In this document: positions 42,167-51,985 of the stretch, in pieces
Layout of the letters: every line of letters begins with the position of its first letter
Position numbering within the stretch: position 1 is the stretch's first letter
Assembly (NCBI GenBank): GCA_937921595.1
Contig: CAKZTD010000128.1
Span: 1-64,000, forward strand
Direction of reading: 5' to 3'
Origin: an uncultured Saprospiraceae bacterium
GTDB lineage: Bacteria > Bacteroidota > Bacteroidia > Chitinophagales > Saprospiraceae
DNA length: 64,000 bases
The notes under the pieces: generated by a model
The model's database searches: none
Told to the model about the DNA's origin: nothing
The model's input: only the letters and a program-made list of their open reading frames with translations
Translations under genes and position numbers: made by a program

Positions 42167-44080
42167 CTAACTTTTCTTTTTCAAAACAATCTGTTCCTCT
42201 CTTTTTTCAATATATCGATCATAAATTTCTCTGAGAACTGGGTATTCATAAGCCGTAAAGAATGGGTTTTTTATTGAAAAACTGATTCTTAATTGTAGTT
42301 CATCACCTTTGACTTGACCACTTAGTTTTAGCGTACATTTTTTGTCTTCCGTCGATAGGTTTAAATTTTCAGGAATTTCTACTACCTCATAGCCTTCCGG
42401 AATTTTTAAGTTTAAAATATAAGAATCATCAAATGGATAATAAAAATCAACTGGTAAGTACCTGTTTTTATCATTGAAAGGATTTGAGTCATAATATTGA
42501 TCGACAAAAGGACTAATATAAATAAAATCATCGTTGACGGTACTGATGGTATTGTCGTTGATTTCTGCAGAAAGATATACAGATTTGTCTATCGTGCTGA
42601 TCTCTTTACTGGTGATGTTGTCTATGGTATATTCAGTGTTTTCTTTTATGAGTTTTTTATTAAAATACGCTTTAAGTTCCTTTTCGCTTCCTGCCAAATC
42701 TTCCCGAATATCCACCGCTTCATAACCTTTAGCGTTTACCTCATATTTGTATTTTACTTGCCCTGGTTCTGGAATTTCCATCGTTATCAATTTGACATTT
42801 CTGGTCTTTTGAAAAGGAACGATGTCTACCCAATAAGGATCTTTTTTATCGAGGACTAAGGCTTCTCTATTTAGGTTTGTGGCGTTGAGTAAAGTGAAAG
42901 GATGGTATTTATTTGTCGCATTGATGAGGACATCTTTTTGATCTAATTTTACACAAGCAATTAAATTATTAAATTGATTGTAAAAGGTGATGTGTCTTGC
43001 AACCAATCCATGTCCTTTGGTACTGACTAGAGTAGGAGTGGCTTCTAGCCCGGCAGCTTGAAGTAAGTTGATGAAAAATAAATTGATTTCAGAACTACTC
43101 CCTGCAGCTTTGGTTTTGAAATCTTTATATTTTTCATTTGGAAACATTCGGTATTTTTCATTCCAGGTATAATTACTGATCACATAATCGTAGATTTTTT
43201 TAACCTTATCTCTATCCGAATCTTCATTAGAAACGATGGTTTCTACGATCGCTGTTGCATCTTTATTTTGTTTTAAAAATGACTTCAAACCTCCATCATC
43301 ATATAGGTCTTGTGCTACACTTTTCCAGGTGCCCATAACCTGTGTTTTTCCAATGTTGGACATGTAAGAGGACAATTGGAATTGGATCTTATCGGTGTAG
43401 TCTCCCGGGTTTGGACAATAAGGTTCGTCTTTAAAAGCGGGTAAATTATTTAACTCCCAAGTGTTGACAGATTTTTTGCCGTATTTTTCGACCAAAGATC
43501 TTCCTTGATATAAAATGCTATAATTTAATGCGCCTCCAATAGAAACAAATAAATGACTTTTTAATGTTGGAAATTTGCTTTGAAAATACCATGGATCTGG
43601 AGACGTGATATATTTAGATTCTAAAGAATAAGAATATTCTAGAATAGATCCGGCTTTTATATTTGGGAAAGAAAATTTTAAGTCTGAAACACTTTCGTTT
43701 CTTTTTACTCTAAAAAAATCTTTTTTTGAAATTGCAAATTTTTTAGGTTTTCCGTTCTCTACATTGATGGTCTGTGCATTGATGGAAAGTATTCTTTCTG
43801 CTCCATCTTTATGAAGGTAAGGAATAGAAAAATCACCATTATCCTTTGCACTTTCATCTAAGATTTTTATTCTGACATGCCTTCTAAATATTAAGCCATC
43901 AGAGATGTCAATGTACATTCGGCCGTAGTCGCATAACACAACGGCTTTGGCGCTGGAGTCAAATTCTACAAGATTTAAGTCAACTTCTTCTTGGGATACT
44001 TTTCCCCATTTTAGCGGAGCTTTTTGCGCAATGGTGATATTCGATAATAATACGAATAGAGCGAGGAGCAGGTTTTTCAT
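42167..44080 (-). CDS. DUF3857/transglutaminase-like secreted protein
   Basis: A 637-residue protein with a signal peptide ending ITIAQ. Residues about 40-210 are a DUF3857 domain, about 270-400 a transglutaminase-like domain, and the rest a DUF2569-like beta domain. At the position of the catalytic cysteine the sequence reads G327-S-S329-S-E331-I-N, so the nucleophile is serine; LINATNKYHPF replaces the usual DPT-like Asp segment with Asn. The His region (GLVARHITFYNQ) is present. I expect a non-catalytic or altered role, as in other Bacteroidota relatives with a GNSADIN-type loop. Location is probably periplasmic or outer-membrane associated. Confidence 0.78.
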   Translation of the reverse strand: MKNLLLALFVLLSNITIAQKAPLKWGKVSQEEVDLNLVEFDSSAKAVVLCDYGRMYIDISDGLIFRRHVRIKILDESAKDNGDFSIPYLHKDGAERILSINAQTINVENGKPKKFAISKKDFFRVKRNESVSDLKFSFPNIKAGSILEYSYSLESKYITSPDPWYFQSKFPTLKSHLFVSIGGALNYSILYQGRSLVEKYGKKSVNTWELNNLPAFKDEPYCPNPGDYTDKIQFQLSSYMSNIGKTQVMGTWKSVAQDLYDDGGLKSFLKQNKDATAIVETIVSNEDSDRDKVKKIYDYVISNYTWNEKYRMFPNEKYKDFKTKAAGSSSEINLFFINLLQAAGLEATPTLVSTKGHGLVARHITFYNQFNNLIACVKLDQKDVLINATNKYHPFTLLNATNLNREALVLDKKDPYWVDIVPFQKTRNVKLITMEIPEPGQVKYKYEVNAKGYEAVDIREDLAGSEKELKAYFNKKLIKENTEYTIDNITSKEISTIDKSVYLSAEINDNTISTVNDDFIYISPFVDQYYDSNPFNDKNRYLPVDFYYPFDDSYILNLKIPEGYEVVEIPENLNLSTEDKKCTLKLSGQVKGDELQLRISFSIKNPFFTAYEYPVLREIYDRYIEKREEQIVLKKKS

Positions 44081-44194
44081 GTTTTAGATTTGGGTAATAT
44101 ATAATTTAAATAGCTTTATATTAATTACACTAATGTAAAGTTATTACTTGGATTATTATAAAATATTCATCTAAAACTGAAAACCACTCTGAGC

Positions 44195-44812
44195 CTAAAT
44201 TATACTATTTATAAAAAAGAAAAGAATCAAGTAAATCCAAAGGGCATCTAAAAAATGCCAGTAAATAGTTAGTAGTCTAAGTTTCAAACGTTTCTCTGGA
44301 TCAGAAAAATAAACGAGTACACTTACCGGTTCTTTCATCCTTTTTCTAGCGGTATAAAGAAAGAGTGCTAAAAAGGGGAGACCTGCAATAACGTGTGCAA
44401 AATGTAGAATTGAAATCGCATATAAATAAGAAGCAGACAGATTTGAATTAATAAAAATCTCACTAGTAAATAATTCTCGCCATCCAAAGTATTGGCTGAT
44501 CATAAAAATGATACTTAGGATCATGGTATAAATCAATGCCAATTGATAATTCTCTGTTTCATCCTGCAAATAGCATTTTTTTGCCCAATGCATCGTAGCG
44601 CTACTTCCCAAAAGAATCAAGGTATTTACAATAAAAATAAATGGAAGTTCAATGTCCGGCATCTCTGCTCCATTCTGTATTCTGGAATACATGAAGGCTG
44701 CAGTTAAGGCTAAAAAAATCATGGTCAAACTTCCTATCGATAACATCATGATGATGTTGTATGGATGGAAAATGAGGGTGGTATCTCTTTGTGGTTCTGG
44801 TGTATTTTTCAT
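44195..44812 (-). CDS. Cytochrome c oxidase subunit III-like protein
   Basis: A 205-residue haem-copper oxidase subunit III family protein, counted from the ATG at 44812. Five membrane helices are visible. Conserved features are SATMHWAKK in helix 2, QYFGWRELF, YLYAISILHFAHVIAGLPFLA with the family His residues, and LLTIYWHFLDALWIYL at the end. Subunit III stabilises the catalytic subunits. Here it stands alone: no subunit I, II or IV gene is adjacent, so its partners must be encoded elsewhere or it has been recruited for another complex. Confidence 0.85.
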   Translation of the reverse strand: MKNTPEPQRDTTLIFHPYNIIMMLSIGSLTMIFLALTAAFMYSRIQNGAEMPDIELPFIFIVNTLILLGSSATMHWAKKCYLQDETENYQLALIYTMILSIIFMISQYFGWRELFTSEIFINSNLSASYLYAISILHFAHVIAGLPFLALFLYTARKRMKEPVSVLVYFSDPEKRLKLRLLTIYWHFLDALWIYLILFFFINSII

Positions 44813-45196
44813 TTTCAAATCGTTCTGGTGTAAAGCTATTTGCTTTTTATAACAAAATGAAATGACTTAGGTTTAAATAACTATTTAAAATAATGACTTG
44901 TTAAATAAAAAAGTAATTAACTTAAAGATTAACAGAGTAAGCGAGTTGGGAGTGTTCAAAAAGGTGGGAGCGGGTGAATGCCTGAGTGTAGAGCCTTTTT
45001 TTGAATTAGCTTTTTTATGCCGGAATATCCAGTCGGTATTCCTTGCCCATTTCAGCAATGGAAAAAGTATGAGAAAGAAAAAAGACTACTCTTTCAATTT
45101 AAAGAAATACTAGAACCAAGCTATAACTTTAAACATAAAAAAAGGGAAAGACACCTAAGTATCTTTCCCCTTTTTTTATAGAATAAATTGTTGATC
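44813..45196. other. Intergenic region without a convincing gene
   Basis: Contains a GA-rich stretch (about 44940-44990) and the terminator at 45137-45177. A TTG-initiated 71-codon frame at 44898-45113 has no family resemblance and poor codon use, so I do not call it. Confidence 0.45.
45137..45177. terminator. Bidirectional terminator
   Basis: AAAAAAAGGGAAAGA and TCTTTCCCCTTTTTTT form a stem with A and T tracts on both sides, directly downstream of the T9SS hydrolase-like gene. Confidence 0.75.
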
Positions 45197-46876
45197 TTAT
45201 TTAACCGCCAATTTTTTAGTTACAAAACCATTCTCCATGTAAATCTTAACGATGTACATTCCTGGAACTTGGTTAGCAACATTGATCGTTGCGTTAGAGC
45301 TGTTCACGTCATTCTTAACAGAAATCAGCTGACCACTTATGCTATAAACTTCAATATTTTGGATCGGCTCATTCTCAACACTAGAGATTGTTACCTGACC
45401 AGAAGCTGGGTTAGGAGACATCGTGATTAGACTTTGTGCTAAGATAACTTCATCAGCAGAAGTAACTATACATGGTAAGTCAAGTGTAATACAAGCTCTT
45501 GGAATAACATAATCCATAATCTCTGCAATATTCGCTCTTGCTTTTGCAGCAGACATGCCTTCATTAAGTACTAAACCATTCGTATGGAAAGTACCTCCAG
45601 TTGGATAAGGTATCATGTTCCAAGGTGCACCACCCGGAGCTCCTGTGAAAGGTGGAGATAAATCGTTTTCATTCCACCAGTTAATTACAACTCCTTCATC
45701 AATTCCTGCGGAGTTATTTGGTTTTTTCCAAGAGAAAGATCCTTCATAGTAAGGATGACTCATTTCTGTAGAATCTACGAAATTTACCCAGTTTTCAGCA
45801 TTTGTTGTTGCAGTTGCAGCACCAGTATCATTAATGTTGAAATCTTTCCAAGCTTGATTTATACCAGAAGCTTCTTGAGACATACCTATTTGTCTAAGTC
45901 CTTGTACTTGGACAATAGGGTCACCAGTAGTAGGTACGATCAAGGTACGATCATTATAAGGTGCAAAAATATCGTCAATCGATTGTACAGAAATAATTGG
46001 AATGGTTTGATCATCCAACCAGGAAATATCTCCTAAAGCACCACCAACATTAATACTTAATTGATGATTATCGTTGTAGTCGACATAATTAGGGAAATTA
46101 GTCGTATCACCAGGAGGAAGGCCATAAGCAGCATCTGGATTGATAGTGAAAACCTTACCTTCAAGATCACCATGATAAGGAGGAGCAACCATAGGCGTCT
46201 CTGGAGTACCATCCATATCGACGTCCAATAAAAATTTACCAGGACCATTGGTAGTGGTAATAATTTCACTAAAGTTGGAAAGACCATTCATTCCTAAGAT
46301 AAGATATCCACCTGTTCCATTTCCCCAAGTAGCAATTTTTGAAGTATCAATACCGTATGTATTTCCATCTTCAGCATAAGTCTTTTTCATAAATCTAATT
46401 GCATTTCTTCCATCCTGCCCTCCACGGTAAGCAGCCTGAATTAAACCTAAGGCTCTTTCTGGTTGTGTCTGTGCTCCAGGGTTCCAGCCATCACGGTATT
46501 CAACGGATGCTGCAACAAATCCTCTTTGCGCTAATTGTGTACAGATCTCAACTGCTGAAGAATCATATTTAGTACCAGCAATTTGACCATTTGTTAAAGG
46601 AGGTAAGAAATTACCTGTATGAAAAAGCAATACCAATGGCCTCTCTGATACCTCATCGAGGTCAGATGCCGGTGGAGAATAAATATCCATTACTAAAGGT
46701 TGCTTAAACGTATGGCCTGAAGAAGGAATGGTTATGACTGTATAGTTAAAACCATACAAAACATTTTCTGAAACTTGGACTTCAGATTTAGCATAAATCT
46801 CTGAATCATATCTTTGTGCTTGAGACAAAGAGATAGAGAGTGTAAATAATATTAGATAAGTAAATATCCGCTTCAT
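45197..46876 (-). CDS. T9SS-exported alpha/beta-hydrolase-like protein lacking the nucleophile
   Basis: A 559-residue secreted protein. The signal peptide ends SLSQAQ; residues about 45-440 resemble a carboxylesterase/alpha-beta hydrolase (PLVMDIYSPP, RPLVLLFHTGNF as oxyanion segment, GFVAASVEYRDG, AIRFMKKTYAEDGNTYGID). The nucleophile elbow, which should read GxSxGG, is WGNGTGG with Gly187 at the serine position. A large insertion follows. The C-terminus (about 480-559) is a T9SS type A sorting domain (MSPNPASGQVTISS ... KLAVK). It follows the TonB-dependent receptor gene by 91 bases on the same strand, so it may be a surface partner of that receptor. I expect binding rather than hydrolysis unless another residue substitutes. 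Confidence 0.75.
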   Translation of the reverse strand: MKRIFTYLILFTLSISLSQAQRYDSEIYAKSEVQVSENVLYGFNYTVITIPSSGHTFKQPLVMDIYSPPASDLDEVSERPLVLLFHTGNFLPPLTNGQIAGTKYDSSAVEICTQLAQRGFVAASVEYRDGWNPGAQTQPERALGLIQAAYRGGQDGRNAIRFMKKTYAEDGNTYGIDTSKIATWGNGTGGYLILGMNGLSNFSEIITTTNGPGKFLLDVDMDGTPETPMVAPPYHGDLEGKVFTINPDAAYGLPPGDTTNFPNYVDYNDNHQLSINVGGALGDISWLDDQTIPIISVQSIDDIFAPYNDRTLIVPTTGDPIVQVQGLRQIGMSQEASGINQAWKDFNINDTGAATATTNAENWVNFVDSTEMSHPYYEGSFSWKKPNNSAGIDEGVVINWWNENDLSPPFTGAPGGAPWNMIPYPTGGTFHTNGLVLNEGMSAAKARANIAEIMDYVIPRACITLDLPCIVTSADEVILAQSLITMSPNPASGQVTISSVENEPIQNIEVYSISGQLISVKNDVNSSNATINVANQVPGMYIVKIYMENGFVTKKLAVK

Positions 46877-46967
46877 AAATAAAAATTTTGTGATGAATTA
46901 ATTTGTTCTTAATGTATTAGTATAAACAGGATGCTCTAAATAAATTTAGCCTGTTTTTAAAAGTGTT

Positions 46968-49829
46968 TTATTTCTTTTTTCTACCTGGGTCATAGGTCAT
47001 TGAAATATAAGCCAGTCGACCAATTTTTGGACCTCCATAAGTTTGGAATCTTTCATTATTTAAAAGATTAGAAGCTCCAATTTTTAATGTGGTACTTATT
47101 TTAGGAATTAAAAAATTGATTTGTGCATCAACCATATCATAAGATGGTATAATACCTGTGAACTGAGGAGAGCCTTCAAAAATGAAACCTTCGATCCATT
47201 TATAATTGATGTTAAAACCAACATTACTCAGCATACCTTTTCCAAAGTTTAATTTTCTACCATTAAAACCAATATTAAATTTATGTTCTGGCGTATTGAA
47301 TGCAGGAATGACTGGATCATCATCAAAGGTTTTATTGAGTTTGTTCCAGGAATAGTTTCCAGTGAGGGCATACTTTTCTGCGACATAATAGTTCAAACCT
47401 AAAGCAAGCCCTTGAGTGGTTACCGTATTTGAAGAGTTTGCCGCATATCTAAAAGGCTGAATATTTTCATAAACAACTCCACCACCAGTTACAGAATAAT
47501 CTAAATCAACCCCAATCTGGAATCCAAGGAAATTATCATAGATGCTATAATAGTACCCTGCATCCACAAATAATTTTTGAAACAAAGTTGTTCGATATCC
47601 TAATTCAAACGTTTTTACTTCTTCCGGCCTTACTGGAGCGATGTTAAAGCTATCCAAATCTACGGCTTGTTGGCTACTAAAAAAGTCAAACAACGATTCA
47701 ACCGTAACGAGGTCTTGAGCGCCATTTAAATTTCCTGACAAGATTGCTCGTCCTACATCAAGACTTAAATATTGATCACTTAAAGTAGGATTTCGAATGG
47801 CAGATGAAAAGGATGCTCTGAAAAAGTTATTGTCACTAGGTTTGTAAATTAAAGAAGCAGCTGGTGAAAACAACCAGTCAAAGTTTTCATTTTTATCCGC
47901 TCTGACCGCAAAGGTTGCTTTCATCTTATTATCGAGAAAAGATTTTTCCATTCCTCCATAAACACCAAATTCAAAATTTGTGATTGCATCCATCCCTGGA
48001 GCATCAGAGAAAACAGTTCCTTTAGATTTAGGCGTATATAATCGCGCATTTGATCCGACTGTAATTTTATCTGTCCAAAGTGGAGTGAAAATATATTCTC
48101 CATGCACATGATACAATGCAGAATTATCGAAAAATTTCGTTCCTCCTTCACTTCTAAGTGTACCAGTAATATTATCGAATTCTTGCTGGAATCGATCAGA
48201 TCCTGGTTCGAAAAAAGGGACAGCAGTTGACCCTGGTTGATTTCCACCTCCATCCGCAAATGCTGCAGATTCACTGTGCCATTGATTCAATAACTCACTA
48301 TTATCTATTTGCCATTGTCTAGCACCATCTGCATCAAAAGAAGTGGCAACAGTTCCGTCTGGGTTAAAAATGATATTTCCATCTGCGTCAAATAGGATTT
48401 CTAATTCAGGATAACCGCCTTCTTGTATTTGAGGAACGACAAAGCCCTGCCAATATGAAGCGTAATCAATGGCCCATTCTCGATCTTCTTTAGAGTTCTG
48501 TTGTAACTGTAGTGCAGTAAAATAAGGGTCATATGAATCTCCTGCACCTGTTCTAGTAGTATAAGCTCTTAGGAAATATTTATTTCTTTTTCGAAGCTCT
48601 ATTTTATTCTGCAAAAAGGTAATTCCTTTTAAGCTAAAACGATTGTCCCCTTGGTATACCGTTGTTCCAGAACCGTAGCTTGAACCAATAATAATCTCAG
48701 GTGATTCAACATCTTTTTCAGGGTTTAATCTAAAATGAACAGTAGCATTTGCTTTATAGTTTCTGGTATCATAATCTACCAAATCTATTTCATTATAACC
48801 TGTACGATGCCATTGACCTAATAAACTAACGGGATTGCTTAAAGGTAAATCTGAGAAATCAGTAAAGTTTTGGTATTCGTCACCATAAGTATTTACACCA
48901 TCAAACCTTCCAGGATTATTCAAACCTGTATCAGTTCCATCAACAGGAATATAATTATCTGCAACCCAATCATCGGCCTGCATATATTCAAAGTTAAGTT
49001 TGTACGCAATGAAGTCTTTGTCATTTTTATTTTGAAAAACATCTGCCCATCGGATAGCCGATTTGAGCATGTTACGTTCACCAACTTGTACAAACGCAGA
49101 AAGTCCTTCCGTGTAAAAAGGATCTTTTGTTTCCATACTAATTACTCCGTTGAAGGCATTCGGTCCATAAAATGCTGAACTCGCACCTACAATTAATTCG
49201 ACCTTATTGATGTCTAATTCGGAAGTCCCAAGGAAATTACCAAGTGAGAAGTTAAGACCTGGAGCCTGATTATCTAGACCATCAATAGTCTGTAAGGAAC
49301 GTACCGGGCTGGTACTATTAAAGCCTCGAGTATTTACAACTTTAAAGCCTAGACTTGCCGCTGTTAAATCTACTCCCTTCAAAGAACCTAGGCCATCATA
49401 AAAAGAGGATGCAGGTGTTTCTTTGATCCCAATATTATCGAGGGTTTCAATAGAACGCGGAGATTCTTTTTGTTTGTCTGAAATTCTACTAGCTTTAATT
49501 TCTATTGCTTCAATCGTTACTACATCTTCCGCAAGATTAATGGTAATACGTTTATCATTTTCAATAACAACCTCTTTTGTAATATAACCGAGGTAAGCAA
49601 CTTCTACCGTAAAGGGGAGAGGTTGATCGGTTTTTAGTTCAAAAGTGCCATCCCAATCTGAAGCAGCTCCAGTTGAAGTTCCTTTAATCAATATGGTTGC
49701 TCCGATAATTGGATCATTAATAGCAGCATCCATAACAATACCTTTGATCGTAGTCTGCGCTGAAAGACTAATGCTGAATCCTAGGAAAGATATTAACAAT
49801 AAAACTGAAAATAGGGTTTTACGAGTCAT
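46968..49829 (-). CDS. TonB-dependent outer membrane receptor
   Basis: A 953-residue outer-membrane protein. The signal peptide ends SLSAQ; a carboxypeptidase-regulatory-like beta-sandwich (about 25-110) with IIGATILIKGTSTGAASDWDGTFEL precedes the plug (about 125-240, VVNTRGFNSTSPVRSLQTIDG and YGPNAFNGVISMETKDP). The remainder is the 22-stranded barrel. It is not a SusC of the classical kind: no SusD gene follows; instead a T9SS hydrolase-like gene does. The chain ends YDPGRKKK instead of an aromatic residue, which is unusual for this class. The transported ligand is unknown. Confidence 0.88.
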   Translation of the reverse strand: MTRKTLFSVLLLISFLGFSISLSAQTTIKGIVMDAAINDPIIGATILIKGTSTGAASDWDGTFELKTDQPLPFTVEVAYLGYITKEVVIENDKRITINLAEDVVTIEAIEIKASRISDKQKESPRSIETLDNIGIKETPASSFYDGLGSLKGVDLTAASLGFKVVNTRGFNSTSPVRSLQTIDGLDNQAPGLNFSLGNFLGTSELDINKVELIVGASSAFYGPNAFNGVISMETKDPFYTEGLSAFVQVGERNMLKSAIRWADVFQNKNDKDFIAYKLNFEYMQADDWVADNYIPVDGTDTGLNNPGRFDGVNTYGDEYQNFTDFSDLPLSNPVSLLGQWHRTGYNEIDLVDYDTRNYKANATVHFRLNPEKDVESPEIIIGSSYGSGTTVYQGDNRFSLKGITFLQNKIELRKRNKYFLRAYTTRTGAGDSYDPYFTALQLQQNSKEDREWAIDYASYWQGFVVPQIQEGGYPELEILFDADGNIIFNPDGTVATSFDADGARQWQIDNSELLNQWHSESAAFADGGGNQPGSTAVPFFEPGSDRFQQEFDNITGTLRSEGGTKFFDNSALYHVHGEYIFTPLWTDKITVGSNARLYTPKSKGTVFSDAPGMDAITNFEFGVYGGMEKSFLDNKMKATFAVRADKNENFDWLFSPAASLIYKPSDNNFFRASFSSAIRNPTLSDQYLSLDVGRAILSGNLNGAQDLVTVESLFDFFSSQQAVDLDSFNIAPVRPEEVKTFELGYRTTLFQKLFVDAGYYYSIYDNFLGFQIGVDLDYSVTGGGVVYENIQPFRYAANSSNTVTTQGLALGLNYYVAEKYALTGNYSWNKLNKTFDDDPVIPAFNTPEHKFNIGFNGRKLNFGKGMLSNVGFNINYKWIEGFIFEGSPQFTGIIPSYDMVDAQINFLIPKISTTLKIGASNLLNNERFQTYGGPKIGRLAYISMTYDPGRKKK

Positions 49830-50229
49830 GTACTTTTGGGTTTATCTTGAAAAATGGCTCTATTCTGTCAGGAGAAAGAGGCTTCTTTCAATAATTAAAT
49901 TGTTCTTATAGGTTTTTTGAAGGGAATTTAAAGGCTTACAAAGATAGTTAAATCTATTAAAACCAATAAATTATCTTCCCCATCTAAGATGTTGAAAATG
50001 AAATTATATTTTGTAAAAAGAATAGTGCAGTATAATTAAATAAACTTTATTGCTGAATAAGCCAATAAACTCTCTGTTATTTACACAAAGTAATGAATTT
50101 AAATTAGTTGTTATATCTTCTGGAATACAAAAATCAGATATTAACGAACTTGTTTTTTTGTCAATTGGGGGATATGACTATAACTATTTGATTTCTAGGG
50201 TTTTGATTTTTTTGCTTTAAAATAGAAAT
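49830..50229. other. Intergenic region with receptor promoter
   Basis: AT-rich, no gene seen. It contains the minus-strand -7 box at 49939-49946. Confidence 0.45.
49939..49946 (-). promoter_or_regulatory. -7 box TATCTTTG before the TonB receptor
   Basis: TATCTTTG followed by GTAAGCC on the minus strand, 110 bases before the receptor ATG; TTATTGG about 16 bases upstream is a weak -33 element. Confidence 0.45.
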
Positions 50230-51966
50230 CTAAGGGTTTGTTGCGGTTTTAAGCTCATTTTCAAGTTTTTTGAGCCTTTCAACGATAGAAACATGGCTAT
50301 CATTGATTTTCTGAATTTGTACAATCTCTTTTTTTAAGAGGTCATCAAAATTATTGAAATTAGCGTCAATTTTCTCTTTTATGTGACCAATATATGTGTT
50401 TAATTTTCCACTAACTTCATCTTCCATCTGAATTCTTCCACGATTTATTTCATCATGAAACCCATTTACCACTTTTCGTCGCTTCAAACCAATGGATACG
50501 CCAGCGAAAAGAACACCGATGGTCGTTAAAACACCTCCAGTGATATCAAAAACAGCACTATTGGTCAATGCCATAATGATAACTCCAATTGCTGCAACTC
50601 CGCTGCCTGTTGCTAAATTGGGTGCCATATTGGATTGGTCTCCTAAAAGGCTATCATCTGCAAAGTTTTCAGATTTTTTCATGAATTTTGAAAATGCGGA
50701 TTGCAATTCAGTCAAAACATTAGCTCTACGTTCCGCAATATCGCTGAAGATCTCATGATCGTTTTTTAGAATGGTCTGACTGCTTTTGATCTTTAGATCA
50801 ATGATTTTTGCCATTTGCTGAATAGATTCTGCGATATCGATGACACCATCATTCAGTTTGTTTTTAAGCTCAATATTGAGATCTTTTTCGAGATTTCCGG
50901 CGAGATTGTTTAACCATTCTTTAGCAGAAGATTCTTTCGAGAAAATAGAAACAATGGAACGTTTCATTAAAGAAAATAAACCTAAGCCCTGAGATAATTC
51001 TTGTTCGTATTTCAAGGTGATTTTATCATAAGCAGCAATGAGGTTTTCAACGAGTACATTTACCTGCTTTTTAGATTTTATTTCCTGATCGTCCAAAGTA
51101 GATCGAATATCATCACGGAAGGTGATGTCTGCGGCATATTGATCTTTTCGATCAGTCAAACCTTTTTCTATTCGTTCGTTTATGTTTTGAGAAATCTCAA
51201 TATTGTTTTCCAGTTTTAGGTATGGAGCTTTTCCGCCAGTTATGTTATCTTGAATATAGGTTCTGATTTTTAAAAAACCGCTTTCTTCTTTTAATCCTTC
51301 TATTTCTTGTTTTGCTGAGACCGCAAAAATCAAAGGCTCATTGATTCCATTTTGAACCGCATATTTGTGGACACCATCTACATTGTGATTGAGGTCCGCT
51401 TCGTTCATCAGATCTTTTTGTTGTAAAACAAAAATGATCTTTTTACGCCAATCTTCTTTGATGTATTTGAAAAAATCCCAGGCTGATTGTCGGTAAGGAT
51501 TTTTTGCTTCGAAAACAAAAACAATCAAATCCGACGCTGGAATGAATCTTTCTGTAATTTCTTGATGATGATCAATAATGGTATTCGTACCGGGTGTATC
51601 GACAATGGCAATTTCTTTGAGGATTTCAACTGGTTGATGGATACGTTTTAGATATGGATTGATATTGATTTCAGATGCTGTTTCGCCGTAAACGATCTGC
51701 TGAATGGTATCTGTCATAGGGGAGGGAGCGACTTTACAAATATCTCTTCCTGTATCTAATAAGGCATTTATAAAACTACTCTTCCCGGCTTTCACTTCAC
51801 CTACAATCACAAACATAAAAGGCTCTTTAATCCGGTTGCGCAGATCGCTGATGGTTTGCGAAAGTTCTTCATGGCCTATATCATTGGTCAAATCGTGAAG
51901 TTCTTTGACAATCTGGTCGATTTGGCTTCTGAAAATTTGTAAGTCTTCGTTGAGTATTCCCTTCAT
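50230..51966 (-). CDS. Bacterial dynamin-like GTPase
   Basis: A 578-residue dynamin family protein. The GTPase domain has G1 VGEVKAGKSSF (55-65), G2 threonine near SPMTDT, G3 DTPG (123-126) and a G4 variant QQKDL (182-186) in place of TKxD. Long helices of the neck and trunk follow, interrupted by a hydrophobic paddle (about 455-500, GSGVAAIGVIIMALTN and VLTTIGVLFAGVSIGL) that inserts into membrane. The C-terminus is coiled-coil. Such proteins remodel or repair membranes, often under phage or membrane stress. Many occur as tandem pairs; this one is alone. Confidence 0.85.
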   Translation of the reverse strand: MKGILNEDLQIFRSQIDQIVKELHDLTNDIGHEELSQTISDLRNRIKEPFMFVIVGEVKAGKSSFINALLDTGRDICKVAPSPMTDTIQQIVYGETASEININPYLKRIHQPVEILKEIAIVDTPGTNTIIDHHQEITERFIPASDLIVFVFEAKNPYRQSAWDFFKYIKEDWRKKIIFVLQQKDLMNEADLNHNVDGVHKYAVQNGINEPLIFAVSAKQEIEGLKEESGFLKIRTYIQDNITGGKAPYLKLENNIEISQNINERIEKGLTDRKDQYAADITFRDDIRSTLDDQEIKSKKQVNVLVENLIAAYDKITLKYEQELSQGLGLFSLMKRSIVSIFSKESSAKEWLNNLAGNLEKDLNIELKNKLNDGVIDIAESIQQMAKIIDLKIKSSQTILKNDHEIFSDIAERRANVLTELQSAFSKFMKKSENFADDSLLGDQSNMAPNLATGSGVAAIGVIIMALTNSAVFDITGGVLTTIGVLFAGVSIGLKRRKVVNGFHDEINRGRIQMEDEVSGKLNTYIGHIKEKIDANFNNFDDLLKKEIVQIQKINDSHVSIVERLKKLENELKTATNP

Positions 51967-51985
51967 TATGAATTTGTAGTTTTGT

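Noticed and set aside
44898..45113. 71-codon TTG-initiated frame on the plus strand
   Set aside because: No family resemblance, odd composition and no ribosome site; the region is intergenic between two minus-strand genes.
48870..49178. Plus-strand frame opposite the TonB receptor
   Set aside because: Shadow of the receptor reading frame; no independent evidence.
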